Under the pieces are notes generated by a model, which worked only from the letters and a program-made list of their open reading frames with translations, was not told the DNA's origin and searched no databases. Positions 11,901 through 24,700 of a DNA stretch of 64,000 nucleotides are shown here, one piece after another; the first letter of the stretch is position 1; every line of letters begins with the position of its first letter. Source of the stretch: Eledone cirrhosa. Taxonomy: Eukaryota; Mollusca; Cephalopoda; Octopoda; Eledonidae. The stretch is taken from positions 172,855,726-172,919,725 of the forward strand of contig OZ024743.1 of the NCBI GenBank assembly GCA_964016885.1, given 5' to 3'. A program made the translations under genes and the position numbers.

Positions 11901-12373
11901 TCCCCTTGTAGACACATATATATACACAAACACACTCACATTTTTTGTGTTATAAAATGTTGACCAACTGGGATTGCGTTTGCAACACTCCAAGTGGATG
12001 AACTCTTGTTACAGCAACATTGAATACAAGTCCGTCTCCTTATTAATAGTCTGTATTGCATTAAAAATATATTATATAACTATATTACCTAAGATGCTGT
12101 CTGATAGAGTTGTGTTGGTAATTGATGATGACAACATTATGTAATTATTAATGCCACAGAAATATGTATTACAGCAAATTACAGAATAAAATGAATTATG
12201 AATACCTAGCCATTGCATTTTAATTATATATATATATGCCAGGGTGGAACACATGTAAAACAGAGATGATAATGTGAGTATGTGCCTGTGTTTACATCAA
12301 CAGCCAGTGCTATTTGTTTATGTCCTAAAAGAGGAAAAGATTAAAAGACTATAACAAAATTAATGTATCTGTA

Positions 12374-12612
12374 TATTTTGAGAGGGTCATGGTGCTAATA
12401 AAAACACATGCCAAGGTGGAGTAACTAGTACAAAGGGACCAAATAGTCACTGACAGAAAGTCACAAAATATGTGCTGAAATAGCTTTGACAATTAAACAA
12501 CTATCTGGCTGCTAAACCAACTGATGACTGGATTGGTTACCTAACTAATAAAAATCGAAGTGAAATTCAACTGGTACATGTGTTTTTATTGGCAGCACGA
12601 CCCTCCTAAAGT
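12374..12612. mobile_element. Short foldback/MITE with ~45-bp inverted ends
   Basis: The left end has GAGGGTCATGGTGCTAATAA then AAACACATG. The right end is its reverse complement (CATGTGTTTTTATTGGCAGC then ACGACCCTCC). The interior is about 150 bp with no ORF. Confidence 0.7.
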
Positions 12613-12705
12613 ATAACAATATCTATTTCAACATATGATTTCACATGAAGAATCTTGTGAAACAAATACAAAAACGAAAATTGTAGCTTAAAATAAGAAG
12701 AAAAG

Positions 12706-12711
12706 TTTATT
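12706..12711 (-). terminator. Candidate poly(A) signal of CENPC
   Basis: AATAAA on the minus strand lies 5 bases after the stop codon. That is very close to the stop, so the 3' UTR would be extremely short if this site is used. Cleavage would be expected some 10-30 bases further on, near 12680-12695. Confidence 0.45.
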
Positions 12712-12715
12712 AATT

Positions 12716-12786
12716 TTATTTCACAATTATAACAATTAGTCCACAGGATTGGATGTTGCTTTTGTTTCTCAGACTGTAGATTTCAT
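12716..12786 (-). CDS. CENPC: CENPC exon 18, end of cupin and stop codon
   Basis: The last coding exon (phase 1 in) follows acceptor TACTTTTGACAG. It encodes [19 protein letters not shown] then IIVK and TAA (12718-12716). It aligns with the human ending N.YNIKN..NEESVLLF, which closes the cupin barrel. The open frame stops a few residues after the last strand, as expected for a CENP-C C-terminus. Confidence 0.85.
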
Positions 12787-15700
12787 CTGTCAAAAGTATA
12801 TAAAAATATATATATATATATGTGCACGCATGCAGAGAGAGAGAGAGAGAGAGGGGGGGGGGGGAGAATTAGATTGGGAAATATATAGCTTTGATTATTT
12901 TTAATTGTAAAGACTATACCACATTACAGACTAGTGATTAATGACTTCCAAATCACAGCTGGGCAAATACAGAAACATGTGAGAAGGAGGATTTGAAAGC
13001 TAAGAGATCTCTATCACACATAGAAGTTCTAGATGATGCACATGGCAGAAGGAAGACACAGAAAGAGACATATAACAGAGGACAGCTGGGAGTTTCTTTA
13101 GGACAACTTGCTGACAACTGTGTTTACATCTGTGTGTGGTGCAAGATACCAAGTGACATGATAATGGAATAGTGCTGTAGATAAAACTAAGCTAAGAGAA
13201 AGGCTTGAAAATACTTGAAAACAGTGTGTAGTAGAGACCAATATCATGTAACTAGACATCAAGTACACTTAGCTAGTGGAGAAGCTGAAAGTAGTAAGGG
13301 GTTTGCATATATTCTACAAGAAGAGAATAAGAGAAGTGAGATGTTGTGGATTTCAAGGCAGTATCCTAGACAGAATTGTTAGGGTGTATGAAACAATAAT
13401 GGCACAAAGCTCTTACCAACATTAAAATGAAAAAAATCCCATGCACCCTAAAAATCCTTAAAAAACTCCCAAACAAAACAAAATAATGATGTACATACTT
13501 GCAGGAATCATGAAACTGTCCCCTGATGACAGTACCATAGTCTTGCAACCAATTCTTACTTTGACTTCACCATATTGCACAAGGAACATCTAGAACAATA
13601 AATGTAAAAAAAAAAAATCTTTAAATAAGTTAAAAGAAACACTGATACAAAATGTCCCATATGCCTCTGTGTGTTACATACCTAGAGAAGTAAATTCTGT
13701 TTTTACAGTAATGTTAAATTCACAAAGTTGCATTCATATTTAGTTGTATAGATATCCTCATCATTTAACATCAATTTTCCTTACTAGTAAGGGTTGGTTG
13801 TATCGTCACAACCAATCAGTACTCTAGTCCAGTCTTGTACCTCAAGGTGGTGATCTGGGGCCTTGACATGTGATCCTATATTTCACTAAGTGCATTTTAT
13901 CATGGCACCAACACTAGGGAGGTTTTCATGTCTCCCAACCCTTTATCTGGCAAGTTTTCTGTGCTTGGATGCTCTTCTTATCATCAACCACTGAGCTCCT
14001 CTGCAAGATTGGAACGTCATTTGCCTATCTGAGGAAGGAGCCTCGCGAGGTGGGGTGATTATTGCAGCAGGAGTCACTGGTCATTGTCCGTGGAAATGCT
14101 TTTGTCTGCGGGGCACCGTCCCTACACCGCCCAGAGCCCACTTTTCCTCTCATTTATAGCCCTTTCCTCTACTTTCTCATATAGCCAGATCTGCCCTTCT
14201 TTACCTCTTCTCATTACTTAATTTTGGTTTTATCCTTTTTTTTTTTCATATTTATGTAATCATCAATGCTTTTTAAGTCAACTTTGTGAATATTTGTAAT
14301 GTTATTTATGTAACTGTGAATAATAAAAACTTTATCAAGTGTACTGGGCGTGTTTATCGTGTAGATCTCCAACATTAGAGAGGTTGTTATGCCCCTCACA
14401 CAACTAAAGTCCTCTTAACCCTTTTGGTATGGTTTCTACAACAGCGAGTGCTTCCTACCACCAACCACTTTACAAGGTGTACTGTGTGCATTTATCATAC
14501 TAGAGGGCTGTCGGTGATGGACTCTACTGAAGAGCCATCTCTACCTTACGAATGGGTTTGGAGAGGTGATCTCTGGCAGAGCGGGAGATACTATGTATGA
14601 CAGCTGCTAAGGGGGTATGACTGGTGTGCCAAGGTTTCAGATGGAGGGATCTTGAGTAGAGAGGGAAGGTGAATGGTAATCTGGATTGAATAGGGGTGGT
14701 GGTGCAGTAACAGTGAGGATAGCTACTGGTGGGGGAATTTGTGAATGGGTCAGGTCATGTTTTAGGCTGGTAGACAGGTCTTCACCAGCACAACATGTCA
14801 TAAATCCTCATGGTCCTCTGTTATCTCTGTTGTGACGTTCAGCTTCATTGCGTAAATTATCCTTAGAGACAGAAAAAGTGCATTTTATCCTGTTACTAAC
14901 ATCAGAGAGATTATCATGTCCTTGACACAACTGAAGAGTCTTCTCAGCCTTTTGTTTGGCATTTATATGTTCTTCCAATCTTGACAAAACTGGCTGTCAC
15001 CTGTAACTATGTTTTCTTTTATAGACTTTTTTCCAACTGAAGACATTGATTGTCTTTTGGAGCAGCACTAATAATGACATAAGATGCTGTGTTCATGACT
15101 CTAATCATTAAATCATGCTTATATTTGAATATTGGTTCACTTGTTCTATGTATGAAGCCTATAATAGTGCATATATATATATACACACACACATTTTAAG
15201 AAAATTAATGAAGTTTCATTTACAAGCATTTAGGTTTTAATTATGTATCAACCTGTTAAATGGATATGTGGTGTGTGCATGTGTATTCAGTATTTTTAGG
15301 GCTATCTTGAACTACATATTTTGAACTTTCACTTAAGATCGGAAAATGTGATTTGAGAAAGATTTTAGATGTTATTAAACACTGTTCAAGTGACTACATA
15401 GATGCACGTTAGTTGGTCTGTATTGTTCTAAGTAGAATTTTGTTGTACCCTCTGAGCAAGGCTCACAACACATCTTGTTCCAGTTTACCTGACTTATCCT
15501 TATCATTTAACATCTGTTTTCACTGCTAGGAAGTAAACGATCTCTATTCTCTAATTTATGTTTCGTGGTAGAAAAGTCACCATTCTGTCTGCAAATATCA
15601 AGGGTTCCAATAACTAAAATATTCTACCAATGCAAATATGGAAAAATGAATTTAGAAAAAAACAAACAAAAACATATCATTAGTGATGAGGTTCTCTTAT

Positions 15701-18700
15701 GCTGGTTCTTGCAGTCATGATCAACAAAGTTGAACATCTTGACTTTCGATGGTTGTGATTTACATGGCAGACAAACACACTCCTACAAACACTCACTCAT
15801 TTATAAAAGTGTTGAAATCCTGGGGAAAAATGACGAAACATGATGTATTCACCAAAATGACATTTAACATCTTTGTTTCAACTGCATAAAACGAATAAGT
15901 GTGATTTTCAGAGCACAGACACAGACAGACAGAAAGTACTCACCTCTTCATTATGAGTTCGTTTTAGTGGTTTATAAGCTCCTTTCTTCAGACAGATCAA
16001 CCCCATAAATCCGTTCTCTGAATTCAAGCAACAGCAATAAATAATATCAAGTGCCTTTGATGGCTCTAATGCCTTGTTACTTATATACTTATAAGTCTGT
16101 TTGGGTGCAAAAACATCTGCCAGAAACCAAAACAAAAGAAAACTTTAATAAATAAGGAGACAAATACTTGACTCACATCACATCCTCCACTCCAATTCCA
16201 CTGCCTTTCATCATCCTGTCTTCCCCAACATGAAGTCTCCCAAACATTACTTCCTTCCCTATCACATTAATTGTTGTTGTACCCATCACACTCATACTAA
16301 TCACTTTCAACCTCTCTATTGTTGATGCCAAGATAAAATACACACATTACATTTTTTAAAGTTGTTGGTGAATAAACACAGGGTAGCCTTTTCTTGTCAA
16401 GGACATGACAATTTCTCTAGTGCTGGGTACCATGATAGGATATACTCTGTAAAATGTGTTAAGTGGTGAGTGAAAGGAAGGACATCCATTTAGCATATAT
16501 ATATATATTATATTATTTATTTATGTTCATACTTGGAACAAAGGTACTACCTAATGTTTCAAGGACTTAATTTGACCATACCTCCAAAAAATAAGAGGCA
16601 TCAAAATATTGACCTTTCTTCTAGCACTAATGCGAGTTTATAAAATAGCGTTAAAAGTAAATTTTGCCAAGAACACGTGTTTATGAAAGATAACATCATA
16701 AAACAAAGGGAAATAACTCCAAGCTTTAAATATGAATCGAGATGAACCACGTATTTGTATACTATAGCAGAAGTATTGTATTATGTAGTGGAATGTAATA
16801 TAGAAATGGTAAGATTTAATAATTGTTTCTACTTTTTGGCACAAGGCCAGCAATTATCCAGTGCATTACTGGTAATATATTGAGTATAGTAGTGTAGAAA
16901 GTGTATTGTATTATGTAAGTGTGGAAAGAGAAAGAAAAGATATAATGGAAGTATATAAATCCAATTAAGGTGGTTGAAAATCAGTCAAATTTGTTGAATA
17001 TTTCCACCTAGCGAGCAATTGAGTTTTGGGATGGAGACATTCTCTAAAAAGTTCTGTCTTTGAGTTCAAGTAAATATTGTTCGGAGATGACAAACCTTGT
17101 AATATCCTAAATTTCTCACTCACATGGAGATCATATTTCTTGGTACCGTTGGTGTAAGGCCTGGATCTTTCAATTACCTTCCAAGATATCTTATGTGGGA
17201 CTCTTTTCTTCTTTAATTGCCAGACTTTCTTCACCAGAACTGTACTGGTTCTCATATCAGGATTCTTGAAGATGTGGAAATGCATGTAGAAACATTGCTT
17301 AAAACGATCTTTCACCATACCAACATATCTTTTGTGAACTTCAGAATTTTGTGTTGCTGTGTGTAATCTCTGCCTCATTCACAATGGATTTGATAGTACA
17401 ATTCTATTAGAGAGGGCAGTTTTCTTACAAGAGCAGCTTCGATTATCGTTGGGTATATTTTTTCTAGTAATTTCAGATCTTATAGATGGTCTACAGTTTA
17501 CTGTATGTATGTTGTGGTGGGAAATATCTATCTAATAAATCTAAAAATGTCTTACCTACATTAGTCTTTACTTTAAGGGAAAGGGGGGGGGGGGTACAAA
17601 CCAAATTATTATTCTTTTTCTATAATTCTTGTTTAGTATGGTTGGGTTGGGAATGATCAGATGTGTACATACTTTTGTCCTTAAAATCACTATCTACAAG
17701 TGTTTGGTTGCAGTAAAGCACAGCCTTATTGAAAATCTCCCAGGTTGCTGATAGATTAGAGATCCTACAACTAATGTTTGAAACTAAATTTTTAAAAACA
17801 GCAGGGGATGGCATGAGGCTTTATTAACCCTTTAGCATTTGCATTATTCTCTGTATACTATTGTATTTTCGCAGTAAAGACTTTATCTTACATAATATCA
17901 AATTTATGAGATTTTGATATTATTTATTTTGAGAACAATACTTTAACATTGGTATGAGTGGCCGGTTATGGCCGATTTGAACAGAAGAGGTGAGCGAATT
18001 CTGGCCGGATACAGCCGATTTGAATGCTAAAGGGTTAATCATCATCATTTTATGTCTGCTTTTCCCTGCTTGCAAGGGTGGGACAGGTCCTATTCAGCAC
18101 AGCATCTCTCCACCCATCACAGTCCTTCATCATCTCCTCCGTGAGCTTCAGTAATCTGAGGTCTGCTCTCACCATTTTCACCCATGTTTTTCGTGGACTT
18201 CCTCTACTGCGTCTTCCTTCTACTGGGATTTCTTGGCACTTCTTTACCCTGCGGTCATCCTCCATGCGCATCACCTGTTCATATCATCTGTCTTCTCTCC
18301 TGCACACCACAACTTATCCCTAAAATAAAAACTAACAGTATAGAGAGGACTCTTAAGTCTGGTCAGACAACCACTCTAGTGCTGGTTAAACAAATAATAC
18401 TAGTCAACACTGTAAAGTAGTTGGTGATAGTAGTTGGCATGTAACCAGAAAATTTACCAAAAACACAATAACATTATAGATAAATGTGAGTGTGTATACA
18501 GTGCTAACACTAAACATTTTAGTGCTGTGCAGAGGAGTGGAGCAGCTAACCCAACCACGTGCAAGAACCCCCTCAATCATCAAGCAATCATTTTCCATTT
18601 CAGGTACAGAAATCTGCTAGTGAATGACATAATTACCACTGTCAGGTAGCATGTCTCAGGGCTGTCACAATGAGGGGACTATGAAATGCAGATCTGGAGA

Positions 18701-21700
18701 AAATGTGTACTGTGTACAAGTGAGATGGAGGGAACCTCAACCAAACATAAGATTTTCTGGGTAAGAAATGATGACAGGGTAGGTGGAGTAGACATTCAAC
18801 TAGCTGAGACATGGAGAGAGAAGTAGTTGAGACATGGAGAGAGAAGTAATTGAAGTAGTTAGAGTAAGTTACAACAGAATTATCAAGAATAATCATCCCA
18901 CCCTTGCAAGCAGGGAAAAGCGGATGTAAAATGATGATGAATCATATGCAATAGAATGACAACAATTATCTCTACCTATATACCTCAATCAGGTAAAGAA
19001 TAAAAGGACCGATTATCTGAGGAACTCCTACAGGCAACCACTGCTACAGATGACAGAGACCTCATCATTATGATGTGCAGGGGTGTGTATGTGTAGTATA
19101 AAACTTACTTTTCACTGTATGTTTCTCAGAGGATGATCTTAATGCATGTTTCTTTTTGTGTTGTAAAGGAGGTGACATTTCTATCAGTGGGAGATCACCT
19201 TGTGATACATTTGAAGTTTCATCTGAGGAAAAGAATTTAATATTTAATACAGTTTACAGATATTTCCGAAAATAATGAACAACAAAGGAAAAGAAAGAAA
19301 AAGGCAGAAAGAAGAGACAAAGGAAAAGAACTCAGACATGATGGACACCTACCTGCATATTAAATTCCTAAATTTGCTGATAGCATTATTGTCAGTGTCT
19401 TGTAAAGATCTCACAAAAGATTCTTCTACCGTTTATTTATGATGGACAACCACACCAAAAAGCATGAAACATTGTCAAATGGCTTCTCCATGCCAACAAA
19501 TTCTTAGTAAAATCTCCTTTTTACTTGGGTAAGAATTTCCTCTGTAATTACTTCACTGACGAAGGCATACTGATGCCTACATCCAGCACAAGAGCTAAGT
19601 GCAACTCATTTAAGCTAGTTATCTTCCTTGATAAGGCTGATTTAAAAAAGAAAATTACATATTTTCTTGCAACTGGTGAAAAGCATCACTGTTTACAAGT
19701 TTCTAATGGGGCCAATCACCAACAGTGACAAAGGAGTGCTGGATAACTCGATTTAGAACATCAGAAGGCTTAGTTGAAGAAAACCAGTTTTTCTATTTTC
19801 TCACAAATATTTATTTCTTTTCCCAATACACATCAGCAAAAGATACATGGCGACACATACACATACATACATACATATATATTTTTAAATACAAGGGAAA
19901 CCATTGTATATTTTTCTAACATTCTTATGTTGCCTCCAGCTTAAGTTTTCAACCCAATGTATATGCTATATCAAGATACTTTTGTTGTTTGATAGTATAA
20001 GTCCAAATTTCACTATCGTAAAGTAGGATTAGTTATATTGTAACTTGGAAGAGTCTCAATTTGGAGGAATTTGGTATGTTAGAATGCCAGTTTCTGTCAA
20101 GCTTATTACATGCTGATCACACCTAGGCTTTTCTAGCTTTGAAATCTTTTCCATAATCCGTGATCCAAGAACCAAGGTACTTAAAATCGTTTATAATGAA
20201 GAATGTAAGTCGTTATAGTTTTTAGTAAGGTTAGATCAGAAGGCATTAAATAGACAAACTCCATTACAAGTATGTACTTCATTTATTCTTGCTTCACACT
20301 GTGAAAGTCATTTTGCCTGTATTTCCATGTGTGAGATACGACAGGATATGGCGTGTCGAAGAATCGACATCTTGACGATAGCGGGTTTATCTGGAGACTG
20401 ATCTTCTGACTTAACTTCCGTTCTCTGGTCTAAGTAGTCCAGTTACTTGTATCGCTACACCGAAGGTTTTGATTGGCTCACACTTCAGCCAATTTACTTC
20501 CGTAACATTTTTCTTCCGCCGAAGGAAAATACATTTAATTACATATTACTGCTACATCACCCCCTGCTTAGGCTGAAGGCCGACAGAGAAAAAAAGTGTA
20601 GCAGTTGCAAGAAAGAAAAAAAAATATGACAGTAAATATATAATAAACAATGTCATTTCACAGGAATGTCTGCGTTTTGTTTCAGAGAAAAAGAGGAACA
20701 TAAAAACTGAGCAGCAGAAATAGTCCAAAGTTCACATTAATTAATGCATTTAATATAAATACAAGAGAGGACAAGAACTCAAAAAGCTTGCTTGATATAG
20801 CATAGTTCATGTATACAGAGTCTTGCAAAGCTTTTTGGGCCAATGTACTCGGCGACCACTACGTGTGGTGGTGACATATGTAGGTGTAGGTGGAGAAGGT
20901 GTGTGCAATGTTGCATGTGTAGCGTGTGTTGGCTGATGCAGAGTATATGTAGGGGGAATATGGGGCTCTTGTGTGAGAGTGTCTGTAAAGGCCCGTTTCA
21001 CCCTATCGATGGATACAGTCTCTTTTTTACCACCAATGACCAGAGTGAACAGTTTATCTGTGCGTGCAAGCACACGATAAGGACTGGTGTAAGGTGACGT
21101 TCTGTAGAAAGACGTGGGTCCACGAAGCAATGTCTTTTGGGACCGAAGACTTTGTCTGTTGCCGAGGGTTCATAGGCGGAAGATTGTCAAAATAAGATCG
21201 CAGTCTGTTCACATACAGAGCTGGATCTGTTTCAGGTAAATCCATTGGGGTCAACATCTGACCCGGCAAAGATATAGGTACTCTGTAAACCAGTTCAGCT
21301 GGGGAGTATCCTAGATCCTCCTTGATAGCTGCACAACAGCCAAGAAGGACAATTGGTACATACTCGCTCCATTGCTGTTGATCCGGATAAGCGCGCAGTG
21401 CGGCTTTCAATTGGCGGTGGAAGCGCTCTATCATTCCGTTCGAAGCTGGATGATAGCTAGTCGTTCGGATGCGCTTAATTCCCAGGATCCTTGAAAGTTC
21501 TCGGAAGAGATGGGACTCAAACTGTCCACCACGGTCCGTGGTGACAGTGGTTGGAACTCCGTAACTCGATATCCAACCCGATACTAGGGCTCGCGCTACA
21601 GATTCCGCCGAAATGTTACTTAAAGGAATGGCTTCAGGCCAACGTGTGAAGCGATCAATACAGTTCAGGAGATAGGTAAATCCTTGGCTGACTGGCCATA

Positions 21701-24700
21701 GTCCAACGAGATCTATATGGACATGACTGAACCGAGTTTCTGGAGTGCTGAAAGTTCCGAGAGGTGCGCGGATGTGTTTGTGCACCTTTGACTTCTGGCA
21801 GGACAAGCAGGAACGTGTCCAGGCAGTGATGTGATGCCTCATATTCGGCCAGAAGAATCTAGCCGAAATGAGCTTCACTGTGGTAGATATTCCAGGGTGT
21901 GCTAGGCCGTGCAAGGTTTCGAAAACTGCTCGAACTAGAGGACGAGGTGAATCCGTCGAGGTGTCACAAATAATCTGTGTGTCCGAAGTGGGCAAAGTTT
22001 GTTATGAAAATTTGCCAGTTGCAAATTCAGGAGACGAAAGATCCAAGGTGTCCAGGGGTGGCTGTTCTGTGGCCATCCGTTGAAGGTCAATATCCGAAGG
22101 TGATGACAGGGAATTGATTGGGAGGCGAGACAAGGCATCTGCCGCCGCATTCTGCTCACCGGAGATGTGTCGGATATCGCTGGTAAATTGTGAAACGAAG
22201 TCCAAATGACGAGTTTCGCGAGGTGAATATTTATCCGGCTTAGAACACAGTGCGAACGTAAGCGGACGATGATCGGTGTAGATCGCAAATTGACGACCCT
22301 CCAGTGCATGCCGAAAGTGTTTCACTGAGAGGTACATAGCCAGGAGTTCACGGCCGAACGTGCTATATCGTGTTTCTGCAGGTTTCAGTTGTCTCGAGAA
22401 GTACACGAGAGGTTGTAATTGTTGTTGGTGATGCTGTTGCAAAACTGCACCTACAGCTGTGCCCGATGCATCAACGACCAGTGAAAACTGGGCACCAGAC
22501 ACAGGATGTGCAAGCAAGTGATCTCTCCGCAAGTTTCTGCTTCACTTCATTGAAGGCTTTTAGCTGACTCGTGTCCAGTGTGATGGATTCATCTTTCCTT
22601 TTCCTGTTACGTAACAGGTCAGACAGAGGAGACAGGAGATCCGCACAGTGTGGGATAAAACGTCTGTAGTAGTTCAGCAGACCAAGGAAATGTCGTAGCT
22701 GGCGAAGTGAAGTGGGTGGTTGAAGGTCTTGCAGAGCTTTCACTTTGTCAGGTAGTGGTGATATTCCCTCTGGGCTGATGACATGGCCCAAGAAGACAAG
22801 TGAAGATACACCGAAAACACATTTCGCCGGGTTAATTCGTACTTGATACTGCTGAAACAGCTAAAAACAGTAGACGGAGGTGAGTGACATGTTCCTCGGG
22901 TGAGGCACTTGCCACGAGAATGTCATCAATGTAGTTATACACGAAGTCCAAATCGTGCACAACTTCATCCATGAAACGTTGGAAAGTACTGGCTGCGTTT
23001 CGCAAACCGAAAGGAATAGCCAGAAATTCGAACGCTCCGGAAGGAGTTGTTACGGCAGTTTTAGGTATATCTGCCGGGTTCATTGGAATCTGGTGGTAAG
23101 CTTTGACGAAATCCAATTTGGAGAATGTCTTACATCCATGAAGCGAAGACGCGAAATCTTGTATGTGTGGGATCGGGTAGTGATCGGGTACCATCATCGC
23201 GTTTAACCGGCGAAAGTCCCCAGTGGGACGCCAATCACCGGAACACTTCGGAACCAAATGCAAAGTAGCGGCCCACGGACTTGAGGATGGGCGTATGATC
23301 CCCAGCTGTAGCATGTGGTTAAATTCAGCCTTCGCTGCTTTCAATTTCTCCGCAGGGAGGCGGCGAGGGCGAGAAAATACAGGAGCGCCAGAAGTTTCGA
23401 TATAATGTTTTGTGGAGTGAGTAGGCTTGCTCACCACAAAATTCAAATTTGTCAATTCTGGGAAGGAATTTAGAAGCGATTGGAAAGGGTCCTCTGAAGC
23501 GGCGATGAAGAATACCGGGCTGATAGATGAGACAGTAGATCTCAAACCCGGAACAGAGAGTTCCGTATTAGCATCCAACAACCGGCGTCTGTGCATATCC
23601 ACTAAGAGGTTATAGTGGTGCAGGAAATCCGAGCCTAGAATAGGGTAAGGCAAATCAGCGACCGTGAAAATCCACGTGAAGTCTCTTCGCAATTCCAGGT
23701 TCAAAGAACGAGAAATCTGACCATATGTGGAGATAGGAGAATGATTTACGGCTTGCAGAGAAATGGATGAAACTGGCGGCTTCTCTTTGAGAAGTTTTAG
23801 CGGCCATATGCTGCAAGCAGCGCCTGTATCCACTAGACATCGAGCTTGGGAAAACGTGTCAGTTATGAAGAACGCACGATTATTTGGGAGTGTCATAGGA
23901 GACTGTGCCGTGCTCAGGTCTCCTGAAATCTGTTTCCCTGGAGGGAAAACGAACAGGGCTGTTTACAAGAGCATGCCGCTGCGCCAAAACGGCGGCGTGG
24001 CGAGGGCAAACGGCTCTGGAAGCGACGTCTGGGCGATTGAGCCCTGGAGGTACTCAATTTTCTCACCTCTTTGGTGAGTTGCTCTATGGCTTGAAGTATT
24101 GCCACAGACGCAAGTGAGTGATCTGTGTGGACGGCAGCTGCTGGAGAGAACGAAGAGACCGCAGCCGGTGACTGAGGTGCAACATAGGAGGCAGGGTTTC
24201 CAGTGAAACTTATAATTTTGTCGGCCGAAGCCGCTAGCTGGTCGACTGTGGTAGTCTCCATCATAGGTGCTAAAATCGCCTGAACACCGGGCGGCAGCCT
24301 TGAAAAGAAAAGCTGTTTAAAGAGGGCGCTGTCAGCTGGGGTGTCTTCCGCCAGCTCTTTCATGCGACGCAGAAGCTGTGTGGGCGTCCGATCACCCAAA
24401 TGTTCATCATTGACGAGTGTCTGGAATTTATTCTTCGCGGACAATGTGGTCCGCCGCAAAACCTCGCGTTTTACGCTCTCATAGGAGGCTCCAGGGGCAG
24501 GATCAGTTATTAAATCTTTAACAACCTTCGTCAATGCCGCCGGGAAAGCACTCAAAAGCATGTGTAATTGTCTGACTTCAGACGTAATGTTGTTCGCGGT
24601 AAAGTAAGACTCTATTTGTGCGAACCAAACATTGACATCGCCGGCAAACGCTGGCAATGAGGTGCTACCCATCGTGAATTATGGTATTCCGTAATAGGAA

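Noticed and set aside
16180..16340. A minus-strand open stretch between CENPC exons 15 and 16
   Set aside because: No acceptor-donor pair in the right phase, and no similarity to CENP-C.
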